Source: Acidobacteriota bacterium
GTDB taxonomy: Bacteria; Acidobacteriota; Vicinamibacteria; Vicinamibacterales; UBA2999
Reading direction: 5' to 3'
NCBI GenBank assembly: GCA_018000455.1
Contig: JAGNJW010000021.1
Location: forward strand, 1 to 64,000
DNA: 64,000 nucleotides
How positions within the stretch are numbered: position 1 is the first letter of the stretch; each line of letters opens with the position of its first letter. Position numbers and translations under genes: made by a program. Below, piece by piece: positions 37,350 through 46,623 of this stretch. Under the pieces are notes generated by a model, which saw only the letters and a list, made by a program, of their open reading frames with translations, did no database searches and had not been told where the DNA came from.

Positions 37350-38807
37350 GTGGTGGCGCTCGTGGCCGTGGTGCCGCTCATCGTGGCCGTCTCGGGCTGG
37401 CGCGGACGCCCGGGCGTCTTGTCTGGACAGCCGTTCCGGCGCGGTGCGGCGCTTGGGGCCGCGGCGGGTCTCGTGCACTACCTGGGCACGATCTACTGGA
37501 CGGGCGCGGTCGTTGAAACCTTCGGCGGACTGCCCGGCATCGTGGCCTGGCTGTGCGCGCTGGCGCTGGCGCTCTACATGTCGGCGTACACGGCCCTTGC
37601 CTGCGGGTTGACCGGCGCCGTGATTCAGCGTGCTGGCGCGGCCGGACTCGTCGTTGCCCCGGTGGCGTGGGTGGCTGCCGAGTTCGCGCGCGGACACGTG
37701 CTCGGGGGATTTCCCTGGATTCCGCTCGGCAGCGCGGTGGTCACGTTGGTGCCGGTGGCGCAGCTGGCGAGCCTCGTCGGCGTCTACGGCGTGTCCTTCT
37801 TCCTCGTGACCTTGGGCACGCTGGTGGCGCTGGCCATGATGAGCGCCCGCCCGACGCGCACGGCCGCCGCTATCAGCGCCGTCGTGCTTCTCCTGGCTGC
37901 CTCGGCGTGGGGAAGTGCCCGGGTCACCGACGCGCGCTTGACGCGTGAGGGCACGCCCCTCACGGTGGGACTCATCCAGCCCAACGTGTCACAGGAAGAC
38001 AAGTGGAACCGCGCCCGCGTTGGCGAGATCGGCCGGCGCTACGCCGCGCTCACGCGCCGGGCCGTGGCCGATGGCGCCCAGGCCATTCTGTGGCCCGAAT
38101 CGTCGACGCCCTACCTCTTCAACGAAGATCCGGTGCAAGCCGAGGCGGTGCGGGCCCTGGTGCGCGAGTCCGGGGTGCCGCTCCTCTTCGGCACCGACGA
38201 AGTCGAGCGCGGCGAGCCCGACAAGTACTTCAACTCCGCCTTCGTGCTCGACCCGAGCGGCGCGGTGGCGGCCGTGTATCGCAAGATGCAGCTCGTGCCG
38301 TTCGGCGAGTACGTTCCACTCAAGCACCTGCTGTTCTTCGTGGCGCCGCTGGTCGACGCGGTGGCGGAGTTCGCGCCCGGGCAGCAGGTGACGATGTTGC
38401 CGATCGCCGGTCACATGGCGAGCACTGCCATCTGCTACGAGGTCGTCTACCCGCATCTCATTCGGCGCGGTGTGCTGGCCGGCGCCGAGCTGCTGACGAC
38501 GATCACCAACGACGCGTGGTACGGCGATTCTTCCGCACCCTACCAGCACTTCGAACTCGCCTCGATGCGCGCCATCGAGCAGGGCCGGTATCTGGCGCGG
38601 GCCGCCAATACCGGCATTTCCGGGGTCATCGATCCGTATGGCCGGCCGGTCGTCGCCACCCGCGTCTTCGAAGAAGCGGTGGTGACCGCCGAGGTCCGCT
38701 TCCTGCAGTCGCGCACGCTCTATGCGACAATCGGTGACGCGGTGGCCATCGCGTCACTGGCCGCGACGCTCGCGGTGGCCGCGTGGCTGGCGGCGACGCG
38801 ACACTAG
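37350..38807 (+). CDS. lnt: apolipoprotein N-acyltransferase
   Basis: At least 485 aa, multi-pass inner-membrane enzyme that adds the third acyl chain to lipoproteins. The catalytic triad is complete: Glu in WPESSTP, Lys in YRKMQLVPFGEYVP, Cys in STAICYEVVYPH; the N-terminal half is the hydrophobic helix bundle. The first canonical start is GTG 37350, but coding sequence (ALLAGALLALSFPRYG, a typical first helix) is open upstream to a CTG at 37281 with no other start, so the mature gene may begin there or further back. It overlaps nothing and is followed by prfB. Confidence 0.9.
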   Translation: MVALVAVVPLIVAVSGWRGRPGVLSGQPFRRGAALGAAAGLVHYLGTIYWTGAVVETFGGLPGIVAWLCALALALYMSAYTALACGLTGAVIQRAGAAGLVVAPVAWVAAEFARGHVLGGFPWIPLGSAVVTLVPVAQLASLVGVYGVSFFLVTLGTLVALAMMSARPTRTAAAISAVVLLLAASAWGSARVTDARLTREGTPLTVGLIQPNVSQEDKWNRARVGEIGRRYAALTRRAVADGAQAILWPESSTPYLFNEDPVQAEAVRALVRESGVPLLFGTDEVERGEPDKYFNSAFVLDPSGAVAAVYRKMQLVPFGEYVPLKHLLFFVAPLVDAVAEFAPGQQVTMLPIAGHMASTAICYEVVYPHLIRRGVLAGAELLTTITNDAWYGDSSAPYQHFELASMRAIEQGRYLARAANTGISGVIDPYGRPVVATRVFEEAVVTAEVRFLQSRTLYATIGDAVAIASLAATLAVAAWLAATRH

Positions 38808-38829
38808 GTAGGTGGAAGGAGCGAGGGGC

Positions 38830-39967
38830 GTGGCGCAGGCACAGGACGAACTGGTTCGACGATCGGGAGATCTGCTCAAACGAGCCAGCGATCTCCGGAG
38901 CTATCTTTGACCGGGCTACCGCCACCGACGAACTCGCCACTCTCGAAGCGCGCATCGCCGCTCCAGAGTTCTGGAAAGACCAAGTTGACGCCCAAAAGGC
39001 CCTGCAGCGCCGTCGCCGTCTGAGCGAAGACGTCGAACTGCGCGACTCGCTCGGCCGCCGCATCGGCGATCTCGGCGTGCTGCTCGAATGGGCCGCCGGC
39101 GGGGAAGACGTTGCCGCCGACCTGGCGCGCGGGCTGAACGACCTCGAATCGGAAGTCGATGCAGCCGAGACGAAGAAGATGCTCTCGGGCGAGCACGACA
39201 ACTCCAGCGCCATCGTCACGATTCACCCTGGCGCCGGCGGCGTCGACTCGCAGGACTGGGCGGAGATGCTGCTCCGCATGTACCTCAAGTGGGCCGAGAA
39301 GCGCGGCCTGCGGCGCGAGCTCATCGACTACCAACCCGGCGAGGAAGCCGGCCTCAAGAGCGCCACGGTGCTGCTCGAGGGCGACTACGCGTTCGGCTTG
39401 ATGTCGGCCGAGGCCGGCGTACACCGCCTGGTGCGCATCTCGCCGTTCGATCAGGCGGCCAGGCGCCACACGGCGTTCGCCTCGGTCTATGTCTGGCCCG
39501 AGATCGACGATGACATCGACATCGAGATTTCCGAGAAGGACTTGCGTGTCGACACCTATCGTTCGAGTGGCGCCGGCGGCCAGCACGTCAACGTCACCGA
39601 TTCAGCCGTGCGCATCACGCACCTGCCGACCGGCATCGTCGTGTCGTGCCAGAATGAACGCTCGCAGCACAAGAATCGCGACGTGGCGATGAAGGTGCTA
39701 CGGGCACGGCTCTACGACCTGCGGCTCAAGGAGCAGCAAGCGAGACTCGACCAGATCGGTGGCGCCAAGCGCGACAATTCGTTCGGCAGCCAGATCCGCA
39801 GCTACGTGCTGCAGCCGTACCAGATGATCAAGGACCATCGCACCAAGATGCAGGTGGGCGACGTGCATCGCGTGCTCGACGGCGAGCTCGACGACTTCAT
39901 CAAGGGCTATCTGATGGGCAAGGCGGCCGGCACGCTGGGGCAGGCGACGGCGGACGACGACGAGTAG
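38830..39967 (+). CDS. prfB: peptide chain release factor 2, programmed +1 frameshift
   Basis: 378 aa, made by joining 38830-38907 and 38909-39967. The first 26 codons start at GTG 38830 (AGGAG 10 bases upstream) and end CTT TGA C at 38905-38911, the classical autoregulatory frameshift site of RF2, with GGAG three bases before TAT. Skipping one T at 38908 gives Asp and continues as ATATDELATLEARIAAPEFWK. RF2 motifs are present: the SPF tripeptide (RISPFDQAARRHTAF) for UGA/UAA recognition and GGQ in SSGAGGQHVNVTDSA. At low RF2 the ribosome shifts and more RF2 is made. Confidence 0.95.
38895..38911 (+). promoter_or_regulatory. programmed +1 frameshift site of prfB
   Basis: CCGGAGC TAT CTT TGA C: an internal Shine-Dalgarno-like GGAG three bases before the slippery CTT and an in-frame TGA followed by C. 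This arrangement matches the conserved RF2 autoregulation site. Confidence 0.93.
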
Positions 39968-39972
39968 CCGGG

Positions 39973-42243
39973 TCAGCGGCTGGGCTGCGTGCCGGTGATG
40001 AACGCTTCGGTGATGGCCTGCGGCGTGCCGTCGTCCACGGGTTGGCCGGTGTGGCGGTCGACCGGCAGGAACACGATATTGCCCGGCGCGTCGAACTCGG
40101 GCGGGTGCTCGCGGTCGCGGTCCTCGAGCCAGGCTCGCATGATGTCGATCCAGATCGGCAGCGCCGCCGTGGTGCCCGTCTCGCCGTTGCCGATCGGCTT
40201 CTTCTCGTCGTAACCAAGCCATACGCCGAGCGTGATCTCCGGGTCGAAGCCCACGAACCAGGCGTCGGTGTAGTCGTCGACCGTCCCTGTCTTGCCGGCG
40301 AGCGGCCAGTTGAGTGCGGCGGCGGAGGCCGCCGTGCCACGCTGCACCACGCCGCGCAGCAGACTCGTCATTACATAAGCGGTGTCGGCGCGGATCGCGT
40401 CGCGCGCAACCGGCGTGTGCTCTTCGAGGGCGACGCCTTCGCGGTCGGTGACCGACAGCACCTGCGATGGTTCCATGCGGACGCCGTGGTTCGGGAAGGC
40501 GCTGTAAGCCGACGCCAGTGCGAGCAGCGTCGATTCGCCCGCGCCCAGCGCCGACGACAGGTACGGCGGCAGCTCGCCTGGCAGGCCGAAGCGAGCCGCG
40601 TACTGCGCGACCTGCGCCGGCCCCAGCATTTCCATGACCAGCACGGCGGGGATGTTGCGTGAGCGTTCGAGCGCCGTGCGCAGCGTCAGCGGGCCGTCGA
40701 ACTTCCCGTCGTAGTTGCGCGGCACATACGGCGGCTGCCCGGCACCGGCATCGAACTCGTGTGGTTCGTCGCTCAAGATGGTCGCCGGCGTGAGACCACG
40801 GTCGATGGCCGCGGTGTAGAGGATGGGCTTGAAGGTGGAGCCGATCTGGCGGAGGGCCTGGGTGGCGCGATTGAACTTGCTGCGCTGGAAGCTGAAACCG
40901 CCAGCCATGGCGAGCACATGGCCGGTCTTGTTCTCGACCGCGACCACGGCGCCTTCGAGCAGCGGCGTCTGCTCGAGCCGCACCGTGGCGGTGCCCGTCG
41001 TGCCGTCCACCGTCAGCAACTCCACGTCCACCACATCGCCCTCCCCGACGATCTGGGCGGCGTAGGTGCGGCGCGTCCACTGGAAGCTCTCCTTCGTGAG
41101 CTCCGCCCGGAGGGTGCCGATGCGCAGCGCACCGTGGCCGGGCGCGACGCCGGCGGCGTCGACGCGCTCGACGATGGCGGGCACGATGTCGCCGGCGGCC
41201 ATCGGCCGGTTCCATCGCTCGTGGCGGTAGGTGGCGATGTCGGCGCCGGTCGCAACCGCCTTCGCGTGGGCGCGCCGGAATCCCGTGCGTCGCTTGTCGA
41301 CACGCCGGAGACCGGCGTCGAGGGCGCGGTTGACGATGCGCTGCAGGCGGGCGTCGAGCGGTGTCCTGACGGTCAGACCGCTCTCGTAGAGCTGCTGGGC
41401 ACCGTAGCGCGCTTCGAGATGCTTGCGCACTTCTTCGAGGTAGTAGGGAGCCAGCGACGACTCGCGCGCCGGGTCCCCGCGCGTCACGATCGGCCGCGCC
41501 TTGGCCGCGGCCGCGTCGCCACTGGTGATGAAGCCCTCGCTGGCCATCCGATCGAGCGCGTAGTTGCGTCGCCGCACGGCGGCGGTCATGTTCACGTACG
41601 GGCTCTGCCGCACGTTCCCCTGCAGGATGCCGGCAATCAGTGCGGCTTCCTCCACGACCAGCTCCTTGACGGGTTTCCCGAAGTAGAGCTGCGCTGCCGC
41701 CTCGACGCCGTAGGCACCGTGCCCGAAGTACATCTGGTTGCAGTAGAGCGTGAAGATTTCTTCCTTGGTGTAGCGCTTCTCGATTTGGATCGAGAGCAGC
41801 AGTTCCTTCACCTTGCGTTCCCAGGTCTTCTCGTCGGTGAGGAACAACTTGCGCGCCAGCTGCTGGGTGAGGGTGCTGGCGCCGCCGGCCTTGCGCATCT
41901 GGATCACGTTGGTGACGACCGCGCGCACGAGGCCGGTGATGCTCAGGCCGAAGTGCTCGAAGAAGCCCGAATCCTCGGCCGACAGCACCGCCTGGCGCAT
42001 GACCGCGGGGATCTCGTCGTAGCGCAGCACCACTCGGCGCTCGGTGGCGAACTCGCCGACGATTGTGCCGTCTTTGCCGAGCACGCGCGTGATGGTGTCG
42101 GGCTGGTAGGCGTCGAGCGCCGAGATGGCGGGAAGGTCGTCAGAGTAGGCGAAGAGCACGCCGCTCAAGGTGCCGCCGAGGGCGGCGCCGACGAAGAGCA
42201 GGGCGAGTCCGGCGTGTCGCGCGAAGGTTGGCAATGCAGGCAT
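39973..42243 (-). CDS. penicillin-binding protein 1A
   Basis: 756 aa class A bifunctional peptidoglycan synthase. An N-terminal membrane anchor (about residues 10-32) is followed by the GT51 glycosyltransferase (Glu90 in LSAEDSGFFEHFG, GASTLTQQLARKLF, RKVKELLLSIQIEKRYTKEEI) and the transpeptidase with SxxK at Ser469 (STFKPILYT), SxN in RSRNIPAV, and KTG (GKTGTVDDYTDAW). It makes and cross-links glycan in the periplasm. It is convergent with prfB. Confidence 0.95.
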   Translation of the reverse strand: MPALPTFARHAGLALLFVGAALGGTLSGVLFAYSDDLPAISALDAYQPDTITRVLGKDGTIVGEFATERRVVLRYDEIPAVMRQAVLSAEDSGFFEHFGLSITGLVRAVVTNVIQMRKAGGASTLTQQLARKLFLTDEKTWERKVKELLLSIQIEKRYTKEEIFTLYCNQMYFGHGAYGVEAAAQLYFGKPVKELVVEEAALIAGILQGNVRQSPYVNMTAAVRRRNYALDRMASEGFITSGDAAAAKARPIVTRGDPARESSLAPYYLEEVRKHLEARYGAQQLYESGLTVRTPLDARLQRIVNRALDAGLRRVDKRRTGFRRAHAKAVATGADIATYRHERWNRPMAAGDIVPAIVERVDAAGVAPGHGALRIGTLRAELTKESFQWTRRTYAAQIVGEGDVVDVELLTVDGTTGTATVRLEQTPLLEGAVVAVENKTGHVLAMAGGFSFQRSKFNRATQALRQIGSTFKPILYTAAIDRGLTPATILSDEPHEFDAGAGQPPYVPRNYDGKFDGPLTLRTALERSRNIPAVLVMEMLGPAQVAQYAARFGLPGELPPYLSSALGAGESTLLALASAYSAFPNHGVRMEPSQVLSVTDREGVALEEHTPVARDAIRADTAYVMTSLLRGVVQRGTAASAAALNWPLAGKTGTVDDYTDAWFVGFDPEITLGVWLGYDEKKPIGNGETGTTAALPIWIDIMRAWLEDRDREHPPEFDAPGNIVFLPVDRHTGQPVDDGTPQAITEAFITGTQPSR

Positions 42244-42309
42244 GGCGGTGGTCGGGACGGCGAACCTGACTATTGTGACATCAGCCGGGCCGAGCGGCCG
42301 GCGGCCACA

Positions 42310-44043
42310 TCAGCCCGGACGCCGGACGCCGCTCTGGCCGCTACGGCTGCTGCCGCTGCCGCGGCCATTGCCGCCAGGGCCGAAGGCACCTGGCCCCGCG
42401 GGGCGCGCGGCGCCGCCGCGCGGACGCGCCTGACCTGCGGCACCATCGCTCGGGGCTGGCCGCCGTGCTCCAGTCGATTCGCCGCCGCCGCGCCGTTCGG
42501 TCGGCGGGTTCACGGCGGAGTGCTCCGGCGGGGCCTCGCCACGCGGGACGCGCACCGGCGCGCCCACCGGCGCCACCTCCCGGGGCTCGCCTCGCGAGCG
42601 GCCGCCATCGCCGCGCGCGGCGCCACCGGGCGCGACCGATCGCTCGCGCGGATAACCGCCAGACGTTACACCCCGGTCGACAGGCGGTGCGTCCATCGGC
42701 CGGCGTCTGACCGGCGCGTCGGGTGAGCGCTCACCGCGCGCCGGGTCGGTCGGCCGCGGCTGATACGCGATCGGCGGTTCGCTGACGCCGCCGCGCCGAA
42801 AGGGACGCGACGTCGACGGCGTCCCGCGATTTCCGGGCCGGACGGCGAAGCGATCGCCCGGGCCGGCGGGACCCCGCGGGGCGATCATCTGCGACACGAA
42901 GCCGCCGAGCACCGGCCCAGCGAGGTAGCGGGGATCCTGCAGGTCGCGGTAGATCGGTCCGCGACGGCCAAAGGCGTGGCGAGGGAGAATCGACCACGAC
43001 GAGGCGAACAGACCCACCGGGCCGAGCCGCGCACCGACTGAGAAATCCACCAGCGGCCGCCGGTCCCAGCCGAGCGGCGACCATGCCACATGGTCGGCGG
43101 CCACGGCCCAGCCCACCCAGGCGGGGCCCCAGGCACGATGCGGCATCCAGTACCAGCCGCGCGAGGCGTGATGCCCCCAGCGCCCGTAGTGATGCACGGG
43201 CCAGGCCCAGCGGTCGGTGTCGATCCACGTCCAGCCGTAGCGAGTGAAGCGCCACGATCCGTACTGATATGGCCGCCACGACGGACCGGCCGATGGAAAC
43301 CACACGGCACCGTAGATTGGCAGGGTCGACCACTGGCCATGGGCCGCCAGGTCGGCGGCCCACGGTTGGAGCGGCCCCGGCAGGGCGGCATGGCGATCGG
43401 CGGTGACCAGGCGGAGCCGGCGGTCAGACCAATCGAGGAACGCATCGCGTTGGGTGCCACGCGCCCAGCGTGGCTTGAGGTCACGCGGGTCGACCTGCAG
43501 CACGTCGTCGGCGCCGACTGGCGTCTCGGTGTCGCCGACCTCGAGGGCGGCGTGGCCTTCGCGCACCGCGATCACGGTGTCGCCGCGCAGGTCGTCGGCC
43601 GTGAGATCGTAGACTCCGCGCGCGGCCAGCCGCACCGGGCCGGCGGGCGTCGAGACGTAGAGCGCGTCAATGTCTGGCGGCGTGTGGACGACGAGGCGTC
43701 CACTGACCAGGCGCAGCCGCACGCCGAGATCGATACGCACGTCCGACAGCCGGTCGACGTGCGCTACGCTGCCGTCGTCGAGCACGAGTTCGGCCCGGCC
43801 CTCCGCCGTGACCAGGCGATCGTCCTCCTGCAGCAGGTCGGGCGCCTCGGCCGCCTGCACACCGTCGGGGCGCACGAGATCCACGCGGCCGTCGACGTAG
43901 GCAAGGCTGACAGGAGCCGGGCGCTCGAGTGCGCCGTGAGGATCGCCGGCGAGTGGCGTGTCCACCGGGAACTGGGCGGCTGCCGGGGTGGCCACCATCA
44001 GGCTCGCGGCGAGGGCAAACGAAGCGAAGCGGTAAGAGCGCAC
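42310..44043 (-). CDS. exported FecR-like/DUF6600 protein
   Basis: 577 aa. A signal peptide (residues 1-23, ending ATPAAAQ) is followed by a FecR-like beta domain (about 30-160: LAYVDGRVDLVR, DRLVTAEGRAELVLDDGS, VYDLTADDLRGDTVIAVREGHAALEV) and a Trp/Tyr-rich DUF6600-type region (about 200-330: YGSWRFTRYGWTWIDTDRWAWP, GWYWMPHRAWGPAWVGWA). The last 200 residues are Pro/Arg/Gly-rich and disordered. GTG 44043 was chosen because GGAGG lies 6 bases upstream; another GTG (44079) gives a longer, less signal-like leader. Confidence 0.7.
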   Translation of the reverse strand: MRSYRFASFALAASLMVATPAAAQFPVDTPLAGDPHGALERPAPVSLAYVDGRVDLVRPDGVQAAEAPDLLQEDDRLVTAEGRAELVLDDGSVAHVDRLSDVRIDLGVRLRLVSGRLVVHTPPDIDALYVSTPAGPVRLAARGVYDLTADDLRGDTVIAVREGHAALEVGDTETPVGADDVLQVDPRDLKPRWARGTQRDAFLDWSDRRLRLVTADRHAALPGPLQPWAADLAAHGQWSTLPIYGAVWFPSAGPSWRPYQYGSWRFTRYGWTWIDTDRWAWPVHHYGRWGHHASRGWYWMPHRAWGPAWVGWAVAADHVAWSPLGWDRRPLVDFSVGARLGPVGLFASSWSILPRHAFGRRGPIYRDLQDPRYLAGPVLGGFVSQMIAPRGPAGPGDRFAVRPGNRGTPSTSRPFRRGGVSEPPIAYQPRPTDPARGERSPDAPVRRRPMDAPPVDRGVTSGGYPRERSVAPGGAARGDGGRSRGEPREVAPVGAPVRVPRGEAPPEHSAVNPPTERRGGGESTGARRPAPSDGAAGQARPRGGAARPAGPGAFGPGGNGRGSGSSRSGQSGVRRPG

Positions 44044-44118
44044 GGGCAGCCTCCACCCGACGACACAGGCGGCGTCCACCGGAACGTCGGCTCCGGTGCG
44101 CGACTAGCTGGCTCGGCC

Positions 44119-44127
44119 AGTATAGCA
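44119..44127 (-). promoter_or_regulatory. extended -10 of the DUF6600 gene
   Basis: On the minus strand TGCTATACT (44127-44119), a near-consensus extended -10. The leader would be about 68 nt. Confidence 0.5.
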
Positions 44128-44155
44128 ACCCTCGTCGGCGCACCCTCGGACAAAT

Positions 44156-44184
44156 TTGACAGTCGGAGACTCAGATTCCATACT
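44156..44184 (+). promoter_or_regulatory. sigma70-type promoter of dnaJ-hspR
   Basis: TTGACA (44156-44161), 17-bp spacer and CATACT (44179-44184). CTCAG (44170-44174) and CTGAG (44190-44194) flank the -10 as a small inverted repeat that may bind HspR, though it is not a clear HAIR element. Confidence 0.5.
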
Positions 44185-44196
44185 TAGAACTGAGCC

Positions 44197-45287
44197 ATGG
44201 ACTTCTACGTCGTGCTCGGCGTGCAACGGGAGGCAAGCGATGGAGACATCCGCCGCGCCTTCAGACGCCTCGCCCGCCAGTACCATCCCGACATCAACCC
44301 GGGCGACCGCAAGGCCGCCGAGCGGTTCCGCGACATCGCGGCGGCCTACGAGACACTCGTCGATCCGCTGCGGCGGCAGCGCTACGACGCCGGCGAGACG
44401 CCCGAGGCTGCCGCCTCGGCCGCCGGGTTCACCGGCTTCGATTTCTCGCCGCTCGTGCATGCCGAGCCCGCGACCACCTTCGGCGATCTCTTCGCGGACG
44501 TGATCCTCGGCTCCGCCGACCGCCGTCCCGCCCGCGGGTCCGACGTCCACGTGCAGGCCACCATCACGCTGGAAGATGTCGCACACGGCGCGACGGCCCG
44601 CGTAACCGTGCCAAGGCGCGTGCCTTGCCGCGCCTGCCGCGGCTCCGGTGTGACCCAGGAGCCGCGCGTGGAATGCCCCGCGTGCGAGGGGCGTGGTGCG
44701 ACGCAAGTGGCGCGCGGGCACATGATCTTCACCCGGCCGTGCGATCGCTGCGACGGCACGGGCCAGCGCGTTCGCCTGGCGTGTGGCGCCTGCCAGGGCG
44801 CCGGCACCGAGCCGCGAAGCGACGTGCTCGAGGTGCAGGTGTTGCCGGGCGTGGCCGATGGCGCCATCGTGCGTGCCGCGGGCATGGGGCATGCAGGCCG
44901 CCACGGCGGCAGTCCTGGTGATGCCTACGTTGCGATCGCGGTCGCGCCGCACGCACTCTACCGCCGCGACGGCGACGACCTGTTCGTCGAGGTGCCGGTG
45001 GCCGTGCACGAAGCGGCACTCGGGACACGGGTGGCCCTGCCGTTGCTCGACGGCGGGTCCGTGCGCCTCAAGGTGCCGCCCGGCACGCAGTCGGGCCAGC
45101 GGTTCCGCTTGCGCGACCGCGGACTGACGTCGCCGCGCGGCGAACGTGGTGATCTGGTTGCCGAGGTGCGGGTGATGCTGCCGCGCCTGCTCGACGAGCG
45201 ATCGAAGGAACTCCTGCGCGAATTTGCCCGGTTGCAGCCGGACAGCGTGCGTGATGCTCGGTTCCCTGTGCACGAGGACCCACACTG

Positions 45288-45288
<1 letters not shown>
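44197..45288 (+). CDS. dnaJ: DnaJ chaperone (Hsp40)
   Basis: 363 aa Hsp40 co-chaperone that delivers clients to DnaK. The J domain has HPD at residues 30-32. The zinc region carries four CxxCxGxG repeats (CRACRGSG, CPACEGRG, CDRCDGTG, CGACQGAG) at about 145-208, followed by the C-terminal substrate-binding domains. The Gly/Phe linker is short. It overlaps hspR by one base, the arrangement used for HspR-regulated heat shock operons. No dnaK or grpE is in the window. Confidence 0.94.
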
Positions 45289-45719
<431 letters not shown>

Positions 45720-45738
45720 GCACCCGGCGCGGACGGTA

Positions 45739-45744
45739 TACAAT
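45739..45744 (+). promoter_or_regulatory. -10 box of the DnaC-like gene
   Basis: TACAAT within TATACAAT, 9 bases before ATG 45754, again at leaderless distance. Confidence 0.45.
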
Positions 45745-45753
45745 CGTCCGGCG

Positions 45754-46611
45754 ATGGCGTGCGAGCAGTGTCACGGCAGTTACTGGGTGACAGAGATCGT
45801 CGACGGCGTGGACCGCGTCCGTCGTTGCGATTGCTGGCGGCAGTCGCTTGGGGAACATCAGCTCGCCAACGCCCGCATCCCGCGCCGATACCAGCACTGC
45901 CAGCTCTCGAACTTCGAGCAGACGGTCGACTCGCTGCGCGAAGCGCACCGCCGGGCGCGCGCCTTCGTCGATGCGTTCCCCGCCGTCGACAAGGGCCTGC
46001 TACTGCGCGGACGTCACGGCGTCGGCAAGACGCACCTGGCGGTGGCCATGCTGCGGGAAATCATGACGACCAAGGGTGCACGCGGCTATTTCTACGAAAC
46101 ACGCGAACTGCTCAAGCTCGTACGCGACACCTTCGCCGGCCCCGGCGAGTCGGAGCTGGACGTGCTCCGTCCGGTGCTCGAGGCCGACATCCTCGTGCTC
46201 GACGATCTCGGCGCGGAGAAGACGTCGGAGTGGGTACAGGAGACGCTCGGGCTGGTCGTCAACACCCGCTACAGTGAGCGCCGGCCCACCATCTTCACGA
46301 CCAATCTCGACGACTCGGCCGACACGACCAACCCCAACTCGATGTACGTGCAGCTCGGCGCCCGCACGAGGTCGCGGTTGTTCGAGATGTGCCACTGGGT
46401 GGACATGGAGGGGCCCGACGTGCGCGAGGTGGGCAGCCCGAACCCGACGCCGGCCGACATCGCCCGCTACAACCAGCAGTCGCCGCTCTCGGACAAGAAC
46501 CGCCGGTCGGGCGGCGTGGCCGACCGGCCGAAGGGGATGGCCCGCGCGTCGCTTCGGCCGCGCGGCAACGCCGACGTGGCCTGGTCGGGCGGCAAGGGCG
46601 GGTCGGGGTAG
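45754..46611 (+). CDS. DnaC/DnaI-like ATP-binding protein
   Basis: 285 aa AAA+ ATPase of the helicase-loader group. Four cysteines (C3, C6, C25, C27: CEQC and CDC) form a small zinc ribbon, and the ATPase has Walker A GRHGVGKTHL (about 86-95), Walker B ILVLDDLGAEKTSEW and sensor/arginine residues (TIFTTNLDDS, RTRSRLFEM). Such proteins load DnaB or act in primosome restart. The last 50 residues are variable. It precedes hemW by 12 bp. Confidence 0.8.
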   Translation: MACEQCHGSYWVTEIVDGVDRVRRCDCWRQSLGEHQLANARIPRRYQHCQLSNFEQTVDSLREAHRRARAFVDAFPAVDKGLLLRGRHGVGKTHLAVAMLREIMTTKGARGYFYETRELLKLVRDTFAGPGESELDVLRPVLEADILVLDDLGAEKTSEWVQETLGLVVNTRYSERRPTIFTTNLDDSADTTNPNSMYVQLGARTRSRLFEMCHWVDMEGPDVREVGSPNPTPADIARYNQQSPLSDKNRRSGGVADRPKGMARASLRPRGNADVAWSGGKGGSG

Positions 46612-46623
46612 GACGCCCAGACA

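Noticed and set aside
40759..42726. 655-aa plus-strand frame opposite PBP1A
   Set aside because: It has no domain, and PBP1A shows complete catalytic motifs on the other strand.
44166..44196. canonical HspR HAIR element before dnaJ
   Set aside because: Only CTCAG/CTGAG with a 15-base spacer is present; it does not match CTTGAGT-N7-ACTCAAG.
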